Below, in pieces: positions 7,019-14,452 of a stretch of 15,761 nucleotides of DNA. Position 1 is the stretch's first letter. Every line of letters starts with the position of its first letter. Origin of the DNA: Limnospira sp050045915 (GTDB lineage Bacteria > Cyanobacteriota > Cyanobacteriia > Cyanobacteriales > Microcoleaceae); contig JBNGCR010000129.1 of NCBI GenBank assembly GCA_050045915.1, positions 1 to 15,761 on the forward strand. Direction: 5' to 3'. The position numbers and the translations under genes are program-made. The notes under the pieces were generated by a model. It saw only the letters and a program-made list of their open reading frames with translations, was not told the DNA's origin and did not search any database.

Positions 7019-10000
7019 ATGAAACGCATCGTTCTGATCGCAGGATTTGAGTCCTTCAACGCCGACCTCTACCGCCAAGCCGCCGAGGTGGCGAAACGCC
7101 GCTGTCCGGAACTCGACATCCGCGTGTTCAGCGATCGCGCCCTGACCGAGGACCCCGGGGCCGTCGAAGCCGCCCTAGACGACGCCGACGTCTTCTTCGC
7201 CAGCCTCATTTTCGACTACGACCAAGTTTTGTGGCTGCAAGAACGAGTCCGGGGGATTCCCGTCCGCCTCGTCTTCGAGTCCGCTTTGGAATTGATGGCC
7301 CTCACCCAAATCGGGGCCTTCAAAATCGGCGACAAACCCAAAGGGATGCCGAAACCTGTCAAATTTATTCTCAGCAAATTCTCCAGCGGCCGGGAAGAGG
7401 ATAAACTCGCCGGGTATATCAGCTTTTTAAAAACAGGTCCGAAACTGTTGAAATTCGTCCCGGTTCAAAAAGTTCAAGATCTTCGCAACTGGCTGATTAT
7501 TTACGGTTATTGGAACGCTGGGGGATCGGATAATGTGGCGGCGATGTTTTGGACGATCGCTCAAAAATATCTCGACCTCGGCGTCGGGGAGATTCCGCCT
7601 CCGCTGGAAACGCCGAATATGGGATTGCTTCACCCGGATTTTGAGGGGTATTTTGTTTCGCCTCGGGAGTATTTGGATTGGTATCGGGAACGGTTGGGGG
7701 AATTGAACCACAGAGACACAGAGGGACACAGAGAGGGCGATCGGCCGGTGGTGGGGATTCTTTTGTATCGGAAGCACGTTATTACTAAGCAGCCTTATAT
7801 TCCCCAATTGATTCGGCAGTTTGAAGGGGCGGGGTTGATTCCGTTGCCGATTTTTATTAATGGTGTGGAAGGTCATGTCGCGGTTCGGGATTGGATGACG
7901 ACGGGTTATGAAATGGAACGTCGTCAAAAGGGGATGATTGAGACGCCTTCTCTGTCGGAAGATGCGGTGGAGGTGGATGCGATCGCTTCCACGATCGGGT
8001 TTCCTTTGGTGGGGGGGCCGGCGGGGTCGATGGAGGCCGGACGGCAGGTGGAAATTGCCAAAAAAATTCTCACTGCAAAAAATATCCCTTATTTGATTGC
8101 TGCACCGCTGTTGATTCAGGATATTTATTCCTGGACTCGTCAGGGTATTGGAGGGCTGCAAAGTGTGGTGCTTTACGCCCTCCCGGAATTGGACGGGGCG
8201 ATCGATACCGTGCCTCTCGGGGGTTTGGTGGGGGAGGATATTTATCTGATTCCGGAACGGGTGAAACGGCTGACGGGGCGGATCGAAAGTTGGATAAAAT
8301 TGCGGCGGACTGCGAAGCGCGATCGCAAAATTGCCGTCATTCTCTACGGTTTCCCCCCAGGTTATGGGGCGACGGGAACAGCGGCACTGTTGAACGTTCC
8401 TCGCAGTTTGTTGAAGTTCCTCCAGGCTTTGAAAGCGGAGGGTTACAGCGTGGGTGAACTGCCGGAGACGGGGGAAGAATTGATCGCCCGAGTTAAACAG
8501 GCGGACGAGAGTATCAGTCTCAATGATAATTATACCAAAGTCGATGTCAAAAGTTTAGAAAAATGGTTGGGATATCTCCTCACCCACCGAATTGAGAAAC
8601 AGTGGAAAAATTTGACCGAAACGGGGATTAAAACTTTGGGAGAAAAATTTGCGATCGGTGGCGTGGAACTGGGAAATATTTGGATCGGCGTGCAGCCACC
8701 ACTGGGAGTTTCCGGGGACCCGATGCGGTTGATGTTCGAGCGGGATCTGACGCCCCATCCCCAGTACGCCGCCTTTTACAAGTGGCTGCAAAATGATTTC
8801 CAAGCCGATGCGATCATCCATTTCGGGATGCACGGGACGGTTGAATGGTTGCCCGGTTCTCCCCTGGGAAATACGGGCTATTCTTGGTCGGATATTTTGT
8901 TGGGAAATCTCCCGAATCTGTATATCTACGCCGCCAACAACCCCTCGGAGTCGATTCTGGCGAAACGGCGGGGGTACGGGGTGTTAATTTCCCACAACGT
9001 CCCCCCCTACAGCCGCGCTGGGTTGTATAAGGAGTTGGTGAATTTGCGGGATTTGATCGCGGAGTATCGGGAAGATCCGCAAAAGAATTCCACATTGCAA
9101 GAGTCTATTTCTCAAAAAATTATCGATTTGGGATTGGAGGCAGATTGTCCGTTTAAAGCGGGCAAAAAGTTGGGGATGGGGTTCGATCGCGAAACCGCCC
9201 GGATGTTCAGCGTCGAAGTCCTGCACCGCTACTTTATCGAAATTTACGATTACCTGCAAGTTTTGGAACAGCGGCTCTTTTCTTCCGGGTTGCACACCTT
9301 GGGGGAACCGCCGGACGGGGAACAGATGGACTCCTATTTGACGGCATATTTTGGAGACAATAACGGCAGTCCCGAACATCAAGAAGAGGCGGAAAAAATC
9401 CGAGAATTGCTGAATCAAAATACCGAAGAATTGTCGAACCTGTTGCGGGGGTTGAACGGGGAATATATCCCCCCTGCACCGGGCGGGGACTTGCTGCGGG
9501 ACGGGCCGGGTGTATTGCCGACGGGGCGAAATATTCACGCCCTCGATCCCTACCGGATGCCCTCCCCGGCAGCCTACGAACGGGGGCGGGAAATCGGCAA
9601 AAAAATTATCGAACAAAATTTAAAAGAAAATGGCACTTATCCGGAAACCGTGGCGGTGATGTTGTGGGGGTTGGACGCGATTAAAACTCGGGGTGAATCC
9701 TTGGGGATTTTGTTAGAATTGGTGGGGGCGGAACCCGTTAAAGAAGGGACGGGGCGGATCGTCCGCTACGGGTTGAAACCGTTGGAAGATGTCGGACATC
9801 CCCGCATCGATGTATTGGGAAATTTGTCGGGAATTTTCCGGGATAGTTTCGTGAATATTATCGAATTGTTGGATGATTTATTTGTGAGGGCGGCGGAAGC
9901 GGAGGAACCGGAAGACCAAAACTACATCCGCAAACACGCCCAGGAATTGCGATCGCGCGGCATTGACAACCCCACGGCCCGGTTATTTTCCAACCCGGCG

Positions 10001-10693
10001 GGGGATTTCGGATCGATGGTCAACGATCGCGTCGTGGATGGAAATTGGGACACCGGGGAAGAGTTGGCGGACACCTGGACGAGTCGAAATCGTTTTAGTT
10101 ACGGACGCCGCGATCGCTCCGCCGCCAGACCGGAGGTGATGGAACAATTATTGCAGACCACCGATCGCGTCGTCCAGGAAATCGACTCGGTGGAATACGG
10201 CCTCACCGACATCCAGGAATATTACGCCAACACCGGAGGACTCAAAAAGGCTGCGGAATTGCGGCGGGGCCGGACCGTCGGCGCCGATTTCGTGGAAAGT
10301 TTCTCCAAAGATACCACCCCCCGCAAACTCGAAGACCTGCTGCGGATGGAATATCGGACGAAATTGCTCAATCCCAAGTGGGCCGGGGCGATGGCGGACC
10401 AGGGAAGCGGCGGCGCCTACGAGATTTCCCAGCGGATGACGGCGTTGATGGGTTGGGGGGGGACTGCCGATTTTCGCGACGGTTGGGTTTACGATCAGGC
10501 CTGCGAAACCTACGCTTTAGATGAGACAATGGCGGAACGGCTGCGGCGGGCGAACCCGGAAGCGTTTCGGAATATCGTCGGCCGGATGTTGGAGGCCCAC
10601 GGCCGGGGGTTCTGGGAACCGGAGGAGGAGAAATTGCAGAAGTTGCGACAGTTGTATAATCTGACGGAAGATCAGATCGAGGGAATCAAATGA
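7019..10693 (+). CDS. chlH: Magnesium chelatase H subunit family protein (divergent ChlH/BchH)
   Basis: The family catalyses ATP-driven insertion of Mg2+ into protoporphyrin IX, with the ChlI and ChlD subunits; the H subunit binds the porphyrin. Residues 1-150 match the ChlH N-terminal domain; the large CobN/ChlH domain follows, with H601-FGMHGT-x-E609-WLPGSPLGNTG, then YAANNPSESILAKRRGYG. Start chosen at ATG 7019 because MKRIVLIAGFE matches how the family begins; the frame is open from 6950, but that stretch lies in a repeat. At 1224 residues it is about 100 shorter than usual cyanobacterial ChlH (about 1330), whose motif as I recall is HFGTHGSLEFMPGKQ, so this looks like a second, BchH-like type. 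A CobN cobaltochelatase role is less likely given the AANNPSE/KRRGY signature. Residues 230-239 are encoded by a dispersed repeat. No other chlorophyll gene is adjacent. Confidence 0.87.
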   Translation: MKRIVLIAGFESFNADLYRQAAEVAKRRCPELDIRVFSDRALTEDPGAVEAALDDADVFFASLIFDYDQVLWLQERVRGIPVRLVFESALELMALTQIGAFKIGDKPKGMPKPVKFILSKFSSGREEDKLAGYISFLKTGPKLLKFVPVQKVQDLRNWLIIYGYWNAGGSDNVAAMFWTIAQKYLDLGVGEIPPPLETPNMGLLHPDFEGYFVSPREYLDWYRERLGELNHRDTEGHREGDRPVVGILLYRKHVITKQPYIPQLIRQFEGAGLIPLPIFINGVEGHVAVRDWMTTGYEMERRQKGMIETPSLSEDAVEVDAIASTIGFPLVGGPAGSMEAGRQVEIAKKILTAKNIPYLIAAPLLIQDIYSWTRQGIGGLQSVVLYALPELDGAIDTVPLGGLVGEDIYLIPERVKRLTGRIESWIKLRRTAKRDRKIAVILYGFPPGYGATGTAALLNVPRSLLKFLQALKAEGYSVGELPETGEELIARVKQADESISLNDNYTKVDVKSLEKWLGYLLTHRIEKQWKNLTETGIKTLGEKFAIGGVELGNIWIGVQPPLGVSGDPMRLMFERDLTPHPQYAAFYKWLQNDFQADAIIHFGMHGTVEWLPGSPLGNTGYSWSDILLGNLPNLYIYAANNPSESILAKRRGYGVLISHNVPPYSRAGLYKELVNLRDLIAEYREDPQKNSTLQESISQKIIDLGLEADCPFKAGKKLGMGFDRETARMFSVEVLHRYFIEIYDYLQVLEQRLFSSGLHTLGEPPDGEQMDSYLTAYFGDNNGSPEHQEEAEKIRELLNQNTEELSNLLRGLNGEYIPPAPGGDLLRDGPGVLPTGRNIHALDPYRMPSPAAYERGREIGKKIIEQNLKENGTYPETVAVMLWGLDAIKTRGESLGILLELVGAEPVKEGTGRIVRYGLKPLEDVGHPRIDVLGNLSGIFRDSFVNIIELLDDLFVRAAEAEEPEDQNYIRKHAQELRSRGIDNPTARLFSNPAGDFGSMVNDRVVDGNWDTGEELADTWTSRNRFSYGRRDRSAARPEVMEQLLQTTDRVVQEIDSVEYGLTDIQEYYANTGGLKKAAELRRGRTVGADFVESFSKDTTPRKLEDLLRMEYRTKLLNPKWAGAMADQGSGGAYEISQRMTALMGWGGTADFRDGWVYDQACETYALDETMAERLRRANPEAFRNIVGRMLEAHGRGFWEPEEEKLQKLRQLYNLTEDQIEGIK
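7706..7735 (+). repeat. Dispersed repeat inserted in frame in the ChlH-family gene
   Basis: The repeat starts AACCACAGAGACACAGAGGG and ends ACACAGAG. It encodes residues 230-239 (NHRDTEGHRE), a charged, low-complexity stretch between two conserved parts of the protein. The related copy at 5907-5925 shows that this is a mobile or spreading sequence and not a protein motif. Confidence 0.75.
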
Positions 10694-10695
10694 CA

Positions 10696-10775
10696 ATTAA
10701 AAATTAATAATTAACAATTAACAATTTTCGATGGTTTCTCTTGCCTCTTGCCTCTTGCCTCTTGCCTCTTGCCTC
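10696..10775. repeat. Two adjacent heptanucleotide arrays
   Basis: ATTAAAA, ATTAATA, ATTAACA, ATTAACA, ATT runs with a strict 7-bp period from 10696 to 10726, beginning two bases after the chelatase stop. A 14-bp spacer is followed by TTGCCTC five times (10741-10775), ending eight bases before the next ATG. Both fit the STRR class. Together they fill the intergenic gap, leaving little room for a conventional promoter or terminator. Confidence 0.88.
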
Positions 10776-10783
10776 TAATAACA

Positions 10784-11962
10784 ATGTCAGACATAGCGAA
10801 CCAACGATTTAAACAGGGTGTTTCTCAGTTTCAGAAAGGGGAGATTGACGCGGCGCTGGGGTCGTGGCAGGAAGCCTTGGAAATGTATCGGGAAATGGGC
10901 GATCGCAGGCGGGAAGGGGCGACGTTGGGGAATTTGGGGGTGGCTTACGCGGCGCTTTCGGAGGATGAGCGGGCGATCGCCTGTTATCAACAACATCTCG
11001 ACATTTCGCGGCAGATCGGCGACCGGAAAGGACAGCTCAACGCCCTGACAAATTTGGGTAATTTTTATTACAATAAGGGTCAATATTTTGATGCCATTCG
11101 ATATCGAAAAGACGGCCTAGCCCTCGCCCGGGAATTGCAAGATCGCTGGGCGGAGGAGTACGCTTTGGGAAGTTTGGGAATCGCCCACGACGCGGCGGAC
11201 GAGCTCCCCGAGGCGATCGACTGCTACCGGGGACAATTGGCGATCGCGACGGAAGTGGGCGATCGCACCCACCAAATTGATGCCCTCGACCGTTTGCGAT
11301 CGGCCTACGAATATCTGCAGGATGGCGACCGGGTGGCGGACTGCCGGGAACAACAGTGGGCGATCGCCCGCCAGTGGCTCCGGGAGGCGGGTCACGCCGA
11401 ATTGATGACAATTGTCAAAAATGTCTGTTTAGACCCCTCAGAAGACCTGGCAGGGCAAGATCTGAGCGGATTTGACTTCCGGGATGCCAACCTGGTGGGG
11501 GCCAACTTTGCCGGGGCGGTTCTCCGGGAAGCGGATTTCACCCTCGCCGACCTCAGCCGCGCCAACTTCCAAAACGCCGACCTCGGCGGGGCGGTTTTGT
11601 GCAATGCCAACCTGCGGGATGCCAATTTGCGGGGGGCGAACCTGCACGGCGCCGACCTGCGAACCAAACTCCCCCGCGCCGACCTGACGGACGCGAACCT
11701 GACGGAAGCCGACCTGACGAGCGCCTATTTACCCGCCGCCAACCTGCGGGGGGCGAACCTGCGGGGGGCGAACCTCAACTATGCCGACCTCAGCGGCGCG
11801 GACTTTACCGGGGCGACCCTGAAAGAAGCCGATTTCAGCCGCGCCGAGTTGCAAAATGCGATCGTCGCCAACGTCGATTTCACGGGGGCGATCGGCATTT
11901 CCCGCCGGGTCAAACCAGATTTGATACAAAAGGGCGCAATTTTTGAGGAAAATGATAAATAG
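10784..11962 (+). CDS. TPR and pentapeptide-repeat fusion protein
   Basis: The 392-residue protein has two halves. Residues 1-200 are TPRs of the 40-residue (LGN/TPR_12) type, marked by evenly spaced GD-R motifs at 39, 79, 119 (QD) and 159. Residues about 221-374 are some 29 pentapeptides of the A(D/N)LXX pattern, which form a right-handed quadrilateral beta-helix; one register slip occurs near 293-299 (RTKLPR). The tail GISRRVKPDLIQKGAIFEE is shared with the next gene. No signal peptide is present, so it is probably cytosolic and acts by protein contact; the partner is unknown. The start at 10784 is preferred because upstream codons in the frame (from 10748) are only heptamer repeat. No good ribosome binding site is visible. 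The next gene follows after 141 bp of repeats. Confidence 0.87.
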   Translation: MSDIANQRFKQGVSQFQKGEIDAALGSWQEALEMYREMGDRRREGATLGNLGVAYAALSEDERAIACYQQHLDISRQIGDRKGQLNALTNLGNFYYNKGQYFDAIRYRKDGLALARELQDRWAEEYALGSLGIAHDAADELPEAIDCYRGQLAIATEVGDRTHQIDALDRLRSAYEYLQDGDRVADCREQQWAIARQWLREAGHAELMTIVKNVCLDPSEDLAGQDLSGFDFRDANLVGANFAGAVLREADFTLADLSRANFQNADLGGAVLCNANLRDANLRGANLHGADLRTKLPRADLTDANLTEADLTSAYLPAANLRGANLRGANLNYADLSGADFTGATLKEADFSRAELQNAIVANVDFTGAIGISRRVKPDLIQKGAIFEENDK

Positions 11963-12019
11963 GGAAAAGGGATGGGAGTCGGGAACCGGAAGCCGGGAAG
12001 AATCTAAAATCTCAAATCA

Positions 12020-12038
12020 GGGCGCAAGCCTTGCGCCC
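12020..12038. repeat. GGGCGCAAGCCTTGCGCCC palindrome
   Basis: A perfect 8-bp stem GGGCGCAA/TTGCGCCC with loop GCC sits 58 bp after the TPR-pentapeptide stop. No T-tract follows, so it is a weak terminator candidate; it resembles a dispersed palindromic repeat commonly seen in cyanobacterial intergenic DNA. Confidence 0.65.
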
Positions 12039-12045
12039 CTACAAT

Positions 12046-12077
12046 CCCCACACCCCACACCCCACACCCCACACCCC
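12046..12077. repeat. CCCCACA heptanucleotide array
   Basis: Four exact copies of CCCCACA (12046-12073) end in CCCC, 26 bp before the next gene start. This is another 7-bp-period array in this window, with a sequence unlike the others. Confidence 0.85.
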
Positions 12078-12103
12078 TCCATTGATAATATCGATTGAAT
12101 CAT

Positions 12104-12871
12104 ATGACTGGTTTTGAAGCACTTTGGCCGCAAAATATCAGCCCCAACCGACTCGCGATTTTGGAGCGGAAACTGTCGTTGTGGCTGCGATCGCAAGATT
12201 TAAAAACGGAAACTCCCTCGGTTGGGGGACCCTATCAAAGCGTCGAAGAACTGCAAGCCCTGACCCAAAAAGCTGCCGCCGAGGGTTGCAATTTTTCCGA
12301 ACTGCAAGAGACGGTCCGGGCTGTTGTCGATGCCAAAACCGACAATTTTTTGGAGTTGGCGGAACTGGCGGGGTTGAATCCCGCCTCCGACTTCGCCGGT
12401 GCCCGACTGTTGGGAACCCACCTGAGCAACTCGGATTTCAGCGGCGCCGACCTGCGAAAAGCCTACCTGCGGGGCGTGGATTTGAGCGACGCGGACCTCA
12501 GCGGCGCCGACTTGCGGGAAGTGAATTTGAGCGGGGCGGATTTGAGCGGGGCACTGTTGAGCGACGCCAATTTGGGCGGTGCGAATTTGCACCGGGCGAG
12601 TCTGGCTTTGGCGAACTTGAGCGGGGCGGATTTGAGCCACGTCAATTTGAGCGAGGCGAATCTGAGCAATTGCAATCTCAGCGACGCGGACTTCAGCGGC
12701 GCGACTCTCAAAAATGCCGATTTGCAGCAGGCGGGTTTGGCCCTCACCAATTTGACGGGGGCGGATTTTACCGGGGCAGTTGTCAAACAGGCCCGACTCT
12801 GGCACGATGCCGGATTGTCCGAGGAAGTCAAGCAAGATTTGATCCGCCGGGGCGCCATTTTTGAGCCTTAA
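12104..12871 (+). CDS. Pentapeptide-repeat protein (255 aa)
   Basis: Residues 1-95 form a helical front part with no repeat, including WLRSQDL and a segment NFLELAELAGLNPASDF (81-97) that often precedes pentapeptides in cyanobacterial proteins. About 27 pentapeptides follow (96-230), many of the form LSGAD, interrupted little, so a continuous beta-helix of about seven coils is expected. The C-terminal tail, LSEEVKQDLIRRGAIFEP, closely matches that of the gene before it, so the two are related or share a capping or partner-binding end. No membrane segment or signal is seen. Start at ATG 12104 is preferred to the in-frame TTG at 12095; no clear ribosome binding site decides between them. Function unknown: some pentapeptide proteins mimic DNA or bind gyrase, but nothing here shows that. 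Confidence 0.87.
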   Translation: MTGFEALWPQNISPNRLAILERKLSLWLRSQDLKTETPSVGGPYQSVEELQALTQKAAAEGCNFSELQETVRAVVDAKTDNFLELAELAGLNPASDFAGARLLGTHLSNSDFSGADLRKAYLRGVDLSDADLSGADLREVNLSGADLSGALLSDANLGGANLHRASLALANLSGADLSHVNLSEANLSNCNLSDADFSGATLKNADLQQAGLALTNLTGADFTGAVVKQARLWHDAGLSEEVKQDLIRRGAIFEP

Positions 12872-12881
12872 ATCGTTGACA

Positions 12882-12928
12882 ATAATGGCGCTTTTCTACC
12901 CGTCCGACGGTCGAGCAGCCACCATTAT
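12882..12928. terminator. Possible weak hairpin after the pentapeptide gene
   Basis: ATAATGG (12882-12888) pairs with CCATTAT (12922-12928), with a smaller CCGTC/GACGG hairpin between them. It starts 10 bp after the stop codon. The absence of a T-tract makes a classical terminator uncertain. Confidence 0.25.
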
Positions 12929-13145
12929 CCCCCTTAAAAAGCAGGGCCGTTTCATGTTCTCCCGAAAAATGACTGGGGAAGCGACCGGAAGCAGAGGAAG
13001 AGAGGGGGGAGAGGGAGATTTTTCCCAATGAAAAGGCATTTTTAACCGGAAAAAACCCGGGTTCCTGGCTCCCATTAACCGTTTTCCTCGTCACCCTCGA
13101 CAATTTTGAACCGAGAATGAAACAGCCCTGCCCTTAAAAAGGGGG
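12929..13145. repeat. Palindromic repeat split by the MITE
   Basis: Removing the element and one target copy restores CCCCCTTAAAAAGGGGG, a palindrome with 7-bp arms (CCCCCTT/AAGGGGG) and an AAA centre. Such C-run/G-run palindromes are frequent in cyanobacterial intergenic DNA, so the MITE appears to have inserted into an older repeat. Confidence 0.7.
12942..13130. mobile_element. 189-bp MITE-like element with TIRs and 11-bp target duplication
   Basis: The ends are CAGGGCCGTTTCAT (12942-12955) and ATGAAACAGCCCTG (13117-13130), inverted copies with one mismatch in 14. Each end directly abuts one copy of CCCTTAAAAAG (12931-12941 and 13131-13141), as expected of a target-site duplication. No reading frame inside could encode a transposase, so it is non-autonomous. 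An 11-bp duplication would suit IS4-type transposases, but the parent is not in the window. It fills most of the 319-bp gap between the pentapeptide gene and the 95-residue gene, and nothing else is evident there. Confidence 0.85.
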
Positions 13146-13190
13146 ACTTCAGTGATACGATGGTGATCAAATATTGAAATTCTAATTCTG

Positions 13191-13478
13191 ATGACTTCAA
13201 ATTCTGCCAATACGGGAGCCGATGCCGTCGATACCGCGATCGCCCAAGGACGCGATTTGGACGGGAGCCCGATTCCGACCGAAAAGCTGGAACTCTACAA
13301 CAATGTGATGGGGTTAGAAGCCCAGCGCCAGCGTAGCGGGGTGAGCAATACGATGCGATCGCGTATCGTCCGCATCGGGGCGAAGCACATCCCCCAGGAG
13401 GAACTCAACCGGATGTTGGAAGTGGCGGGGTTTGCCCCCCTCAAGGACAAAGAAATCGCGTTCTATTATCAAAAATGA
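13191..13478 (+). CDS. Conserved cyanobacterial protein of unknown function (95 aa)
   Basis: The protein has a polar, alanine-rich first 20 residues and then a well-ordered, charged body: LYNNVMGLEAQRQRSGVSNT, MRSRIVRIGAKHIP and LNRMLEVAGFAPLKDKEIAFYY. I remember near-identical proteins across cyanobacteria without an assigned function. No membrane segment, cysteine cluster or enzymatic motif is visible; the basic MRSRIVRIGAKHI segment could bind nucleic acid or an acidic partner, which is speculation. The start has no Shine-Dalgarno match. The Mrr-type gene begins 19 bp after its stop, so the two may be co-transcribed even though they are probably unrelated in function. The MITE ends 60 bp before the start and may have altered its promoter. 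Confidence 0.8.
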   Translation: MTSNSANTGADAVDTAIAQGRDLDGSPIPTEKLELYNNVMGLEAQRQRSGVSNTMRSRIVRIGAKHIPQEELNRMLEVAGFAPLKDKEIAFYYQK

Positions 13479-13497
13479 CGATTTGAGTTTGGGTCCA

Positions 13498-14403
13498 ATG
13501 ACTCCCCCACTTCCAACGACTAGCGCCCTATTTGAACCGACGATCCGCACCTTGAAAACCTTGGGCGGATCGGGGACGGTTCAGGAAATTTATGATCGCC
13601 TCTGCGAACTCGAAAACTTTTCCGAGGAACAGCAAAGCGTCCTGCACAACGGAGGGCCGCAAACGGAAATTGACTATCGGTTAGCTTGGGCGAGGACTTA
13701 TTTGAAAATGTACGGCGCTCTGGAAACGGTCCGGCGGGGAGTTTGGGCGCTGACCGAAACAGGGCGAAATTTGACGACCGTCGATCCCACGACAATCAAT
13801 CGAGTTGTCAATAAAATTAGTAAAAAAAAGAAACAGAATGCGACTTCAAAAGAATTGGCAAATAATGAAATCGAAGATGCGATCGCAGATTCGGAAGATG
13901 AGTTAGAAATTGACGATAAAACTGAATCTATCCCCAGCGAATCCGAAGTTTGGATCGAAAAATTATTGAAAATTTTACAAAGCCTTCCCCCCGATCGCTT
14001 TGAACGGCTGTGTCAGCGCATCTTGCGAGAATCGGGATTTATCAAAGTGGAAGTCATCGGCAGAAAAGGGGACGGCGGCATCGACGGAATTGGCGTCCTC
14101 AAAATTTCCCTATTGAGTTTTCAGGTCTTTTTTCAATGTAAGCGGTATGTCGGTTCGGTGGGGCCGTCCGAGATTCGCGATTTTCGTGGTGCGATGGTGG
14201 GAAGGACAGATAAAGGACTCTTCCTGACGACGGGAACCTTTACCCACGCCGCCAAGCAGGAAGCCACCCGAGACGGTGCGCCCGCCCTCGATTTGATCGA
14301 CGGGGAACAACTCTGTCACCTACTCAAAGATTTACAACTGGGCGTAGAAACCAAAATGATCGAAGTGGTGCAACTGAATAAAAGTTGGTTCGATCACCTT
14401 TAA
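13498..14403 (+). CDS. mrr: Mrr-type (type IV) restriction endonuclease
   Basis: The 301-residue protein has an N-terminal winged-helix Mrr_N-like part (about 9-95, with GSGTVQEIYDRL and GVWALTETG), a charged lysine- and acid-rich linker (about 105-150), and a C-terminal Mrr catalytic domain (about 155-275). Catalytic residues of the PD-(D/E)xK fold are intact in the Mrr form: E169, D196 in GDGGIDG, and Q213-C-K215-R. Mrr enzymes cut modified (methylated) foreign DNA; length and order match the family. The start at 13498 is chosen because the protein then begins at the conserved part; an earlier ATG at 13432 would overlap the previous gene. The linker is AT-richer than its neighbours, as is the following intergenic DNA, consistent with a transferred defence gene. 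A degraded type I HsdR gene follows in the same direction 49 bp later. Confidence 0.85.
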   Translation: MTPPLPTTSALFEPTIRTLKTLGGSGTVQEIYDRLCELENFSEEQQSVLHNGGPQTEIDYRLAWARTYLKMYGALETVRRGVWALTETGRNLTTVDPTTINRVVNKISKKKKQNATSKELANNEIEDAIADSEDELEIDDKTESIPSESEVWIEKLLKILQSLPPDRFERLCQRILRESGFIKVEVIGRKGDGGIDGIGVLKISLLSFQVFFQCKRYVGSVGPSEIRDFRGAMVGRTDKGLFLTTGTFTHAAKQEATRDGAPALDLIDGEQLCHLLKDLQLGVETKMIEVVQLNKSWFDHL

Positions 14404-14405
14404 AG

Positions 14406-14423
14406 ATTGATATAAATATCAAT
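14406..14423. terminator. AT-rich perfect hairpin after the Mrr gene
   Basis: ATTGATAT-aa-ATATCAAT is an 8-bp perfect stem starting two bases after the stop codon. Its low GC content and the lack of a T-tract make it a weak terminator; it could also be a protein-binding palindrome controlling the gene that once followed. Confidence 0.35.
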
Positions 14424-14452
14424 CATATTATACCATATTTTGAGAGTCTGGT

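Noticed and set aside
7427..8161. Minus-strand open frame of 244 codons within the chelatase gene
   Set aside because: It is antisense to a conserved coding region, and its Arg/Pro/His-rich product has no recognisable domain.
10748..10783. Earlier ATG for the TPR-pentapeptide protein
   Set aside because: These twelve codons are only TTGCCTC repeat read in frame (LASCLLPL); the natural protein begins at 10784.
12124..12864. Plus-strand open frame of 246 codons over the pentapeptide gene
   Set aside because: This shifted frame of a repetitive gene gives Arg/Gly-rich sequence without domains; the pentapeptide frame is clearly the coding one.
13432..13497. Upstream ATG for the Mrr gene
   Set aside because: It would overlap the 95-residue gene by 47 bases, and the extra residues are out-of-frame copies of that gene's codons; no ribosome binding site supports it.
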